A DNA stretch of 64,000 nt from Combretum micranthum (Eukaryota > Streptophyta > Magnoliopsida > Myrtales > Combretaceae): the NCBI GenBank assembly GCA_024138025.1, contig JAMXBD010001591.1, positions 124,001-188,000 of the forward strand, given 5' to 3'. Positions 21,812 to 32,259 of the stretch are shown here, in pieces. Both the position numbers and the translations under genes were made by a program. The notes below the pieces were generated by a model that searched no databases, was not told where the DNA came from, and saw only the letters and a program-made list of their open reading frames with translations. Within the stretch, counting starts at the first letter, position 1. Each line of letters opens with the position of its first letter.

Positions 21812-22180
21812 AGCAAAAAGACTTGGGGACATAAAACATGTTTATGAGCATAAACATTATAGTAACTATTGGTCATTATCGTCTTTTAATCACACTATTG
21901 ATTATTATGTCTTATATGCGTGTTTATTGTTCATATGCAATATATTTTAATAATGATAATTGTTCCATAACTAATTATTGAGTTTTTGAATGTAAATTTT
22001 TTAGGTTCAACAATGGCTAATGTTAAAGAACAATGTGCTGGTGTCAAAGAGCAATGTGTTGATAACAGTGGCTGCAGATGTTTACAAACCAAACAATAAT
22101 GTAAATTTACCATATAATATCGATGAAAATTGCAAGTATCACATGAATAAAAGCAGTTCCACTACTATGTATTCAACACC

Positions 22181-22423
22181 AAGCACTTCAAAAGTAAGAA
22201 GATTTTTTTTTGTGGGGGGGGGGGGGGGGGGGGGGGGTGGGGGTGGTGGTGTGTGTGTGGTGTAGGAAGGGTGTTGGGGGGAATCACAGTCCAGCTACTT
22301 GCTTTAATCATCAATGCAAGTGCTAGATCTTTCAAAGCAAGAAGACTTGGGGGGAATAAAAAATGTTTATGAGCATAAACATTGTAATAACTTTTGTTTT
22401 TTACATTTTGACATAGGAGTGGA
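22181..22423 (+). repeat. Centre of the inverted repeat with a poly-G tract
   Basis: The loop region. It holds a 24-base G run (22214-22237) followed by G/T-rich sequence, then a second, partial direct copy (about 22281-22397) of the unit at 21760-21870. The ORF 22020-22265 that runs into the G run ends as poly-glycine and is not a gene. Confidence 0.7.
22300..22326 (+). pseudogene. Cysteine-rich peptide fragment, loop copy
   Basis: Only the last motif remains: C-x4-C-x-C followed directly by TAG (22324-22326). It belongs to the second partial direct copy of the unit and lies just after the poly-G tract. Confidence 0.35.
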
Positions 22424-22513
22424 ACTGCTTTTATTCATGTGATACTTGTAATTTTCATCGATATTATATGGTAAATTTACATTATTGTTTGGTTTGTAAA
22501 CATCTGCTACCAC

Positions 22514-23582
22514 TAGGAGTGTGCACGGTACGGTTCAATTCGGTTTGTATCTCAAACCGAACCACACCATAATTTATGGTTCGGTTTTTTTTTAAATTCG
22601 AACCTAACTATACGGTTTGGTTCGTAATTTTTTTGAATCGAAAAAAACGGTCCGATACGATTCGGTTTGCGGTTCGAACCATTTTTTCATAAAATAAAAA
22701 ATATATTCTATCGAAAAAGTTCAATTACATATTTCTTATTAATGCAAATATAAACAATAATATTTAAAATTAATCATTTATCAAATAAACATGTAAAACT
22801 TATAGGAAGGAAAAGATTTCATCCATTATAAAATTATAACTATGACTAGTATCATTTTTTATGAATTATCTTGAACTATAATGATATACTAAACTTTATC
22901 TCAATAGAAGACATAAATGTAATTCGTTGTATGCTTCTAACTAACATATTACCAATTATGTAAATCAATAAGTAATTAAATAATAGAACTAGATTAATTA
23001 GTAAGACAAATGGAAAAGAAATATGCAGAAGTTAGAATACTAGAGGTTAAATTATAAAATCTATCTTACTTATAGATAATATAACAACTAAAACATATTA
23101 TAAAAAATCTAATTTTATTCTAATGAATAACACATATCTAAGTAAAAAAAATTTACAACAATTAATTTTTTTAAGTTAGAATACTAGAGTTTAAATTCTA
23201 AAATCTATCTTACTTATAGATAACATAATAATTGAAACATATTATGAAAAATCTAATTTTATTCCAATGACTAACACATATCTAAGGAAAAAATTTTAAA
23301 AACAATTAATTTATTTAAAAAAATTAATTGTTTTTAAAATTTATGACATAGATATGTACCATTGATAAAACAATTAAGAGTAAAAATAATATGTTTGATT
23401 TTTTTAATATATAAAATGGTTCGATTGGGTTCATGATCCCGAACCGAACAGCGAACCGTTTGGTCTTCAATATACCAAACCGCGAACAAAACCGTTTCAA
23501 AAAAGAACCAAAATTTTAGTTCGGTTCAGTCCGATTCGGTTTACGGTTCGGTCGGTTTTTTTTTTTTTTTTTCACAGCCTTA
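22514..23582. mobile_element. hAT-like non-autonomous element (TTCGGTT type) in the right arm
   Basis: It begins TAGGAGTGTGCACGGTACGG, followed by many 'cggttcgg' words, and ends CGGTCGG, a poly-T run and CACAGCCTTA. A perfect 8-bp duplication GCTACCAC flanks it (22506-22513; 23583-23590). The inverted-repeat arm is continuous once the element and one duplication are removed, so it inserted after the inverted repeat formed. Its AT-rich interior has a duplicated 'agaatactagag...cttacttatagata' block (23034-23086 and 23178-23223). No ORF. Confidence 0.88.
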
Positions 23583-23853
23583 GCTACCACTGTTATCAGC
23601 ACATTGCTCTTTGACACCAGCACATTGTTCTTTGACACCAGCCATTGTTGAACCTAAAAAAGTTACATTGAAAAACTCAATAATTAGTTATGGAACAAAT
23701 ATCATTATTAAAATATATTGCATATGAACAATAAACACTCATATAAGACATAATAATCAATAGTGTGATTACAAGACGATAATAACCAATAGTTATTACA
23801 ATGTTTTATGCTCATAAACATTTATGTCCCCAAGTCTTCTTGCTTTAGAAGAT

Positions 23854-23938
23854 CTAGCACTTGCATTGATGATTAACGCAAACTAGCTGGATAGTGTAAA
23901 TCACATTCAAAATACTTGCAATTTTCATCGATATTACA
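23854..23938 (-). pseudogene. Cysteine-rich peptide fragment, right arm
   Basis: On the minus strand it begins with C-x5-C-x4-C in frame, then one extra base in the stretch matching 21775 shifts the frame, so the last C-x4-C-x-C is out of frame and ends at TAG (23854-23856). It is the partner of 21737-21811 in the hairpin; the two copies are broken at different places. Confidence 0.4.
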
Positions 23939-24698
23939 TGGTAAATTTACATTATTATTTGGTTTATAAACATCCCCGCTATAGTCATTGCTATCAGTAC
24001 ATTATTCTTTAACACCAGCCATTGTAGAACCTAAACAACTTATATTAAAAAACTCAACAATTAGTCATGGAACAAATATCGTTATTGAAATATATTGCAT
24101 ATGAAATATAAACACGCATATAAGACATAATAATCAATAGTGTGATTACAAAAATGATGATACAAACAAAACATAAAAACACACAATACATAACATAATA
24201 AACAGTAGTGTGATTACAAAGACGATACAACGCATTTTTTTCCATGGTTTCTTTGCTTTAAATTATATGAAACTATAAGAAAAGATGGTGTTTAATACAA
24301 GAGCAAAGTTGTTATTAATTTGCAAACTTCTAACACAATTTGTAATACATGTTGAGATATTGAGTGGTTTATAGTTAAAAAAATATGTGGTAGTTATCTG
24401 ATTGCATCTTTTTACTCAAATGATAAGTTATTTATTTAATAAAATTACTTGATATTTCTAATTTGGACAAGAGGATTTAAGGTAGGAATCATAAATATTA
24501 CTAATAAAATAGTAATTTAGCTAAAATTATATTTCATTATAATTTAGAAGAGCGGGCATAATGTGCAACTAGTAAAAACATTTATATAATGAAAGTTAAA
24601 TTGATGTAGAGATACGTTAAAATTTATTTTTACATATTATAAAACTAAACAAAGAAAATACATTAGCTCACTATTGATTGGTAGCTTAAACTTTAATA

Positions 24699-24720
24699 TA
24701 TATATATATATATATATATA
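24699..24720. repeat. (TA)n microsatellite
   Basis: Uninterrupted TA dinucleotides near the outer end of the right arm. Confidence 0.9.
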
Positions 24721-24875
24721 CCTTTTATCTAATCATCGTCTACATTCACCACAAAAAACAAAAAAAAGAAGGAAAAAAATGCTGTCAATAAACCCCGGTC
24801 ACAAGACAACAAAGCCCTAAGGGACTGCTCACGAGTTTTGAGGGGGTTGGGCCTTTATGTTCTCTTCCTTCTTCT

Positions 24876-24886
24876 TTAAATACCCA
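24876..24886 (+). promoter_or_regulatory. TATA-like box before the antisense ORF
   Basis: TTTAAATACCC lies about 115 bp before the ATG at 24993, after a pyrimidine-rich stretch, and would fit a promoter for the antisense ORF separate from the LTR. Confidence 0.3.
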
Positions 24887-24992
24887 TTTTTTGTAGAGGT
24901 TTGCTAACAGCATTTTTTGGATTTCATCTTAGAGATGTTTTGAACATCTCTCTTACTCTTTAGTTCATAGGCATTTTCCAAGCCTCTTAACA

Positions 24993-26991
24993 ATGTCGAA
25001 CTCAGGTACATCCGTTACCTAATCTTTTTCATATGACTCGGCCGACAGGGTTCAATAGTTCGCCCGTGAGGTGGGGAGAGAAGAGGGGGTATACTGTGTT
25101 GAGGTCAGGTGGCTTAGAGTCAGCAGTAGCCATAAGTCAAAGAGTGGGGACTCGGCTTCTTTCAAAAGCCAGGAAGAGAAGCCAAGCAAGTCTCCAAAGT
25201 CGATGTTGAGGCACTAAGTTGCTTTCAATGCGACTTCTTATGTTGAGTTGGCTAGGATGGTATATCGCGGTCCAAGAGATGTGTATCCATTTGACGGCCT
25301 TCATAAAATGAAGGCTGTTCCATTATACTCGGAGGTGGTGCAAGGAGACAGTCCTGAGGGCGTCTACCCAAACGGGATTCGCAGCAAAATGTTGAAGAAG
25401 AATATTATAGCTATATTTGAGTAGAATATGCATAATGCGCCTCAAGAATGGGTGATCGTAAGGCCTAAGAATTCGGATTGCGTGTGTCTCATCAATGGTC
25501 GTCAATTTGCCTTATACAAGAAGGCATTCGAGTTTTGGATGAGGATGCCTTTTTCTCTTTTCCAAATGGAGTTTCTTAATTATCACCATCTATGCCCGAT
25601 GCAACTATTGCCTAATGCTTGAAAAATACTAGTGTCCTTTGAGGCCATTTGTCTCAGTGTTTTAGTACGACCTACTTCGACCTTGTTTCGATAATTTTTT
25701 CTTTACAAGAGGTCATCAGTGCCAAGCAGCCTAAAAGTCCTCAGCTTCTTACTGAGTTCACTAGCTCAAACGGGTTTGATTAGAAGCGTGAATTATGGAT
25801 AGTTAGGCTGGAGAATGACGTATAGTAAGGTTTCGATTTCTAGGTAGAATGGTGTAAACCCATTCGTAAGAAATCTCAACCCTTTATGGTGCGTGACGCT
25901 AGGGGGATAGCGGTGTTAGAGGGAGCTCTGCGAGTACGAGATAGAAGGGTGTATGATACCGCACTTGTTATGAGAAACTTCGTGAGTAGTAGGTCGATAA
26001 CTGATGGAGTTGTAATGTGGTTGTTCACGCGATTAAGATACTTCTCTCTCTCTCTCTCCTTCCCTCCTTAACCCCCACCACCAAAAGACCTATCGAACCA
26101 AGCTTTGAGGAAAGACTTTTTTTGCAATCGAGTAGTACGAGCTATTGAGCTCGGTTGGGCAGGTGTTTTTGCTGCAATGCTTACATGTTTTGTTTTTTGC
26201 TTTTGTTTTATAAAGCATGCAATGCTGGTGGTGAATGTAGCTAATGCGTTGGCCGATCTTTCAAAAAAGCGAAAGAGGCCGTCATCGAAGAGACCAGGAA
26301 ATGAGCAGCATGCTACCAAGGTCAGTGGTACCAATGATGTCAATTTGCCCGTGATTGATGTTGACAAGCAAAGGGGGAGAGAGCCGGAGAAGAGGCCGTA
26401 GGGGTTAGGTCTACAAGCATTGTTGTTGGGCTCAAGGACATCAATGCCGATGTTGCGTTAGGGTAGGGACTCTTTTTGGGTAAGTTCGCCACATTTGGCT
26501 CCATCTTGGGAGGAATGTGGTTCAACCCAATTGTTCCCATGTCAGCTCGAGTTCAAGTCCCTATCCACTTTAGGGAGGTTAGCACAAGCAGTAATGCTAG
26601 CAAGGGGTCAGACCTCATTTCATGATCGTAGAAGCCAACCCGATAAAGGCATCGCTAGTGGTCCGTTGGACTTTGTCGAAGGGGGTTGCTGAAGTGGAGC
26701 AACATTACCGTAGATTGCTCATGTTTTGAGGAAGTTGGTCAGCTCGAAGACCCAAAGAGATTGAGGGCCCTTTATGGTGAATTATTGTCAATCGATCCGG
26801 TTGTGGCTTTTGCAGCCCAGAAGACTTACGAGGTCATGATGTTGTGTTTATTAGGTTTTCTAGACAAGTGAACCTGTGTAGTGTTTGGTGAGCTATGCTA
26901 ACCATTCCTTTTGTGTAGGCCGTGTTAATGGTTATCGAGGCTTTTCAGTTGTTGAAGGAAAATGCGAGCGATATGTCTTATGTCTTGGTTG

Positions 26992-27026
<35 letters not shown>

Positions 27027-28060
27027 TAGCATCATCCTTTTTGTTTTTTACATGTTACATGCTTACCCAGAGAGCAACCGAGCTGGAGGCTCAAAAGTAA
27101 GCTTGGAGAAAGAGATTGCTGAGGTGAAGCAAAATGAGATGCGGTTGAAGAGCGACGTAATGGCTCTAACTAATGAACTTCTTGGTGAGTTGGAAGATAA
27201 AATCGTGCGTGCAAAGGAAGAGCGGGATAAGTTTTTCTCGCTTAGTAACCAAAATGGAAGTTGTGATGGCGAGGCAAAGGAAAGAGCTTAAGGTCGCTGT
27301 CCAAGAAAAGGGGGAAGTTACTAGAGAGTTTGCAATCGTTGAAGGGAGACTGCAAGAAGTTAAACGTAAACCTTCTTTTTCTTTTCTTTTTTTTTTTTTT
27401 TGCTTTGCTCTTGTTGACTATCGCTATTTTTGTAAGATCACGTCGTGAATCTGTAGAGTAGTCTGCTAATCCCTAAGGTGACCAAGACACGGGTTATTCA
27501 CGAGCTGTTTAAGAGCCAGGAGTGGAAAGATACCCAGGTGAAGCTTATTTGTGACACCGCGAGGTTGATAAGGGATGAGCTATTGGAGAGATACCCCTAC
27601 CTAAATGTCTATTTTTTATCAGCTCGCCTAGGGGAGGGTCATAGAGAAGTCTCTGGCAAGGAGAGTGAGGGTGACGATGGTGATGGGCAAGGCGGAGAAT
27701 CTACTGCGAAGGGTGACGCCGAGCTTATTGCTGACGGGCTAGTGATGTTTCCGTTAAGGTACTATCGAAGTCACTACCGAAGGTCGCATGGTTGATCATG
27801 AAGGAGCCGGCAATCCTATAATTCAAGGAGGTGGAGGTGCAGATGCTTTAGTGGCGATATCCCATGAGACCAATTAGAAGGCCTTATTATCAACGACTCC
27901 TAACATTATTGTCGAGCCTCAGGTTGAAGGCAGTTCTAAGAGGTAGGCCCAAGCTAGTCCTGTTGAGGGGCCTAATGTCACTAGCGTTGTTCCTTAGCCC
28001 GTGACGAGCGATGAGATTTTTTGTAGCTTGCAGCGACTCTTAACATGTGGGCTTTGTTCC
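24993..28060 (+). pseudogene. Antisense ORF of the Tat element (gypsy-type transposon domain), decayed
   Basis: The frame starts with ATG at 24993 and stays readable to about 25660, interrupted by TAA (25020), TAG, TAA, TAG and TGA codons that fit former CAA, CAG and TGG. A conserved block (WVIVRPKN... through MPFSLFQMEFLNYH and QLLPNA) resembles the domain annotated as putative gypsy-type transposon in plant proteins (PF04195 as I remember it). Later pieces, in shifting frames, give a lysine-rich stretch (26265-26300), coiled-coil-like sequence (27080-27365) and a C-terminal block at 27478-28060 ending in acidic, stop-broken sequence. T-rich tracts between the pieces may be introns. The role of such ORFs is unknown. 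Confidence 0.65.
26996..27024. repeat. (AT)n microsatellite
   Basis: Runs through the antisense-ORF region, inside one of the T-rich segments that may be an intron. Confidence 0.9.
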
Positions 28061-29569
28061 TTGATTGTTGTTGTGTAGCTGAGATATTATTATTATTATT
28101 ATTATACGACTTTCTCGAGTGGATGATGATGTACTACCAAGGCGGTTACGTGTGTCAGAAAAACTTTCCTTTCTGATGCTTGTGGATTCCCTAGGCATGA
28201 TCGGACAGTTGGGGATAGCTATGCTCGAGATCCTCAACGTTTAGTGGCATTGATTGAGAGCTTTTTAGCTCTATAAATACCCTTGTTACGTAGCCTTCTT
28301 CCACATAGCAGTGTTATTGTTCGCATACATCCATTGTCAAGCTCGTATTAATCATATGGTGAGGTCATAACTATTCATGGGGTTTACTTTTACTGTGTTT
28401 CTATGGCTTGAGAGGTCGAGCCCATGGGTGCTTCATTGGTTAAGATACCCTAGGAGTCTTACTATCTCTTTTTAGATAGGTCAAGAGTCTGGCGATCCCT
28501 GTTTATGCGGACCGATCACCTATGTTATGTAATGGGTTGGGCGTGTTGCTCAGCACCTACTTCCCCTTTTAGCCTTAGCTGTTTAATCTGGGGCAGTGCT
28601 TCTCTTCTGTGGTTCCTGGATCCGAAGTCCCTTGAGCTGTCACTCTTAGGGTCGGTCTTGATGACTACGGTAGCACATTGTGCATGAGCACGGGCCCGCT
28701 CTCATCAAATGACTTGGGAAAAGGTCGTCGTGGAGAGATTTTCTAACTCCTTTTCCTCCATTCCAATCAATTTCATGTTGCTTCCTTGATGGGAGGTGGA
28801 GGTTATTGGAGCCAAGGGATGATAATCTCCCTTTTAAGCCCGATTTCGTGTTCTCATGTTGGTGGGGGGCTTATTAGGGAGGTAGCTCTTCAATCCCTCT
28901 TATCTAGTGGTGCCGAGCTTAGATCCAGCTGAGATTCATTGTCATTATTATATAGACAAGCTCGAGTCGATGGACAGGGACACAGAGTCACGGTATCACC
29001 CGAACCCATAGGAAGACTTCTCTGATGGATAAGCTTAAGTCAAACCAAGGTCGAGTGATTCTTGAAGAATTTTTCTAATTTGAGGTTTAGGTCCTTGTTG
29101 AGACCCTTAAAGTCATGGTTAAGTTTAGCTCAAAGAACGTCATGTTTGAGTCAATTCTTTATAGTACTGGCCAGGATGCCATTGAAAAACTATCCTGATC
29201 GTGATGCCAGTCAAAACTACTATAACAATTTGCTTTAATGAAATCAATGAGCAATTATCTACGTCCTTGATTTCTCATGTGTTTGGTTGTACTTTCGTTT
29301 GTTCACTTTCTTTTATTTGGCTCTTTTGAGGTTTATTTACTCGATTGTGCGAGAGTAGTTATTCGAGGGGAGTCGTTCGAGGTGATGAAGGGAGTTACCC
29401 GAGCTCTTTAGAGGAGTTACCCTTAAGAGGGAGTAACCTGAGCTCATGAAGTCGTATGATGCCTCTTTTGAATATCATGATATGCTCTTCGTGGAAAACC
29501 TTGATTTCATTAGCAAATGATTTTCTTTTTACATTTTACACATGTTGATTCCTGTTTACTCAAAAAACT
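28061..29569. other. Spacer between the antisense ORF and integrase of the Tat element
   Basis: No protein domain is recognised on either strand. It holds an (ATT)n run (28087-28105) and a plus-strand TATA-like word CTATAAATAC (28271-28280) followed by pyrimidine-rich sequence. The latter might be the U3/R part of another element or a second promoter for the antisense strand. Confidence 0.4.
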
Positions 29570-30660
29570 TCCTTAATTGTTGTCATTCTAGGTTCTAGGA
29601 ATGAGCTCGCCTTCTAATGTTTCAAGTTTGTAAGCTCCATTTCCCAAAACTTCTTTTACTCATACTGGGTCTTCCCAATTTGGATCGGGTTTTCCACATC
29701 CTTCCTCTAATCCCATTGATTCTAATTTCTATAGACGAGACTCTAGGGAGAAAATTTTTATGTCAGACTTTCTTGTCGTAATATCGTGCTACTCGTTGTT
29801 GATATGTGGCAATTCTATTGCTTATCGTGTCGCGAGTTTCCTCGATAATGTCCAGTTTGACTCGGAAGCCAACCTCGTTGACCAATGCATTATATGAAAC
29901 TACTTAGATGTCGTGTAGTTCTAGCTTGATGGGCAAAATAGCTTCAGAGCCAAAGGCGAGATGAAAGGGAGTCTCATCGGTGGGTGTGTGCCGAGTGATG
30001 CAGTCCCTTCATAAAATGCTGGGTAGCTCATTTGCCCATTGTCTGCTCTGTCGATCTACTCTAGCCTTAAGGCTCTACATGATAGTTTTATTTATCGCTT
30101 CGACCTGGCTATTGGCGCGCAAATGCGCAAAAGAGATGTAGTGAGGCTTGATGTCGTACTCAACAAAGAAATCCTTGATTTTCTTTGAGATGAATTGCCA
30201 TATGTTATCCATGACTATGGAGGGTGGGGACTCCAAATCTGACGATGATATTGTTGTAGATGAAATGTTGGATGTTTGTGTCTGTGACCTTTGCTACTAC
30301 TTCGGCCTCTACTCATTTGGTGAAGTAATCACATCCTGCTAGGATGAGTTTCCTTTGTCCTGTAAAAGGGGGGGAAGGTCCAAGTATGTCCAGTTCCCAC
30401 ATAGCGAATGGCCACGGGCTGGTAAGGAAGAGCATATCGAAACTCGGGGTGTGGGTTACGGAGGCAATCTTTTGGCATCGTTCACAACGTTGGACAAAAT
30501 TCTTTTACATCATTTTTCATGGTCGGCCAAAAGTAACCAGCTCATATAACTCGAGTGTGCAATGATTGAGTATTGACGTAATTGCTGCATTCGTTGACAT
30601 TGGGTTCTTCGAGAGCCCGTTGTCCTTCCACTAGTTGTAGATATTAGAGAAAGGGGAAGC
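29570..30660 (-). pseudogene. Tat integrase, decayed
   Basis: On the minus strand the zinc-finger end is partly readable (GYFWPTMKND near 30500), then the core: ELDILGPSPPF near 30400 gives the first Asp, MDNIWQF near 30210 the second Asp, and ANSQVEAINK near 30105 the Glu. The downstream ETPFHLAFGSEA block and a C-terminal VKEVLGNGAYKLETLEGE block near 29600 are typical of Tat elements. Several stops (including IM-stop near 30085 and P-V-stop near 29670) and frameshifts interrupt it. The protein would have inserted the element cDNA. Confidence 0.75.
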
Positions 30661-31029
30661 TGAAACCCCTTTTATATAGAATCCCATTGATGAGAGTATA
30701 GTTGGCTACTTAACACATCAACCTCTTAGATTAGACTTTATCCGAGGGGAGTATGCCGTCTTTAAGATAGTTCTCTATCGACGTCATCCAGCTCAATGGT
30801 GGCATCTCGCGCTGTAGATCAAGTACTTTGTGGACCCACACTGCAGTGCTACTGTAGACTTCTTGCGTAGATATTCAACGAATATTCTTTCTTCGATCTT
30901 TCTCAAGCTGGGCAATATCATTGACGCTAATTTAGAAAGTCTATCGGCATTTGCATTATCAATTAGCAAGATCTTAACTATGTCCTATGAAGGTAAATTC
31001 CTTGTGAGAGATCAAACTGCTTCTAAGTA

Positions 31030-31900
31030 GCCTACCATTTCTTCACTCTTGGCTTCGCATGAGCCTTTGACTTGCCGGACCATGAGCTAAGAATCGGCGA
31101 AGATCTTAAGGTTCCTTATTTCTACTCCAATATCCATAGCAAGCCTTAACCTAGCCAAAAGGGCTCGTATTCTGCTTCATTGTTACTTGCGGGAAATTCG
31201 AACCTTAATGCGTAGTTTATTTTCACTCCATTGGGTCCCTTAAGGACAATGCTAGCTCCACTTCCTCTTTATGTAGAGGAGCCATTCACTTGGAGAGTCC
31301 ACTCAAGTATTTCCTGGTCTTCCTATTCCGGGGAACCAGTGTATTTGGCCATAAACTCCACCAAGACTTATGCTTTGATGGCTTCTCGAGGCTCATATTG
31401 AACCTCGTAGGCATTCAACTCTATGGCATACTTCATCATCCCCCTAACATGTCTAGTTTTTGGAGGATTGTTCTTATTGGTACATCAGTAAGAATGATGA
31501 CCTAGTGTGCTTCAAAATAGGGGCGCAAGCACCATGTAGATATCATGACTGCCAGGGAAACTTCTCCAATTTAGTATACCTTAGTTCCGAGCCCTGGAGG
31601 ATGTGACTAATGTAGTATATTGACTAGTGTTGCTTTCCTTCAGCTCCTGTTAGTAGGGACGATAGGGCTCGATCACTCACTACTAGGTAGAGATACAAGA
31701 TTTCACCTACCATTAGGGTCTTTAATATTGGCGGCGAAGAGAGGTACTGTTTCAGTTTGTCAAAGTCCTGCTGGAATTTTTCTGTCCATTCGAACTTATC
31801 TAGCTTCTTGGGGATTTTGAAGAACTCGGAGCATCAGTCTGTACTTTTAAGGAGAAACCTATTTAGTGTAGTAATTCTTCTTGTAAGTTAATACACCTCT
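31030..31900 (-). pseudogene. Tat RNase H region, decayed
   Basis: On the minus strand, sequence near 31300-31080 reads WTLQVNGSST, then IVLKGPNGVKINYALRFEF and ASNNEAEYE. This matches the second, archaeal-type RNase H that marks the Tat/Ogre group. In the other domains of this group it follows a normal RNase H, of which pieces can be expected at 31400-31900. At the active site the usual Asp of the VDGSS motif is Asn here. Confidence 0.65.
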
Positions 31901-32056
31901 TTCATCAATTTGGGGGGGCCCATTGCCCGTATTGCTTTAATTTTGTCGGGATTTGCTTCGTTGTCCCTTTGAGATACTATGTATCCCAAAAAATTTTCCT
32001 GTCAAGGCCCTAAACATGCTTTTTTGAGGGTTTAGCTTCAAGTTGTAGAAGCGAAG

Positions 32057-32251
32057 TTAGTCAAAGGTTTCTCGGAGGTCATATAGATGATCCTCAGCTC
32101 GTCTTCTCTTTACAATCATGTCATCGATGTAGACCTCCATGTTGTGGCCTATCTGAGGTTTGAGCACCTCGGTAACCAACCTCTGGAAGGTGATGCCTGT
32201 ATTCTTTAATTCGAAGGGCATCATCTTATAACAGTATGTGCCAAAGGACAT
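32057..32251 (-). pseudogene. Tat reverse transcriptase, C-terminal remnant
   Basis: 64 codons: FGTYCYKMMPFELKN, then the catalytic VYIDDMIVK. Everything N-terminal to the FGTYCYK motif is missing; the sequence upstream on the minus strand is already the end of the protease (ILGR near 32268). A deletion of most of the RT therefore joined the two domains, out of frame. Confidence 0.75.
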
Positions 32252-32259
32252 GGGCTGCC

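Larger units (their letters stand above)
20868..22180 (+). repeat. Left arm of the large inverted repeat
   Basis: About 1.2 kb that pairs with 22424-22513 plus 23583-24779 on the other strand. Identity is high throughout, for example 'gcatattatgcccgttcttctaaattataatgaaatat' near 21092-21128 against its complement near 24536-24573. The outer end is the poly-T/'gttttttacggtggatatagacgatgc' segment; the inner end lies near 'gcagttccactactatgt'. Confidence 0.9.
23583..24779 (-). repeat. Right arm of the large inverted repeat (main part)
   Basis: Inverted copy of about 20868-22085. It continues at 22424-22513 on the other side of the hAT-like insertion. The arm ends exactly where Tat-type sequence begins (about 24780). 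It holds a (TA)n run at 24699-24720 that has no counterpart of this length in the left arm. Confidence 0.9.

Noticed and set aside
22020..22265. 81-codon frame ending in poly-glycine
   Set aside because: It runs from a broken peptide fragment into the G24 tract. The glycine end is a product of the tract.
26068..26540. Minus-strand frames of 66 and 99 codons
   Set aside because: They oppose the antisense ORF of the Tat element and have no motif.
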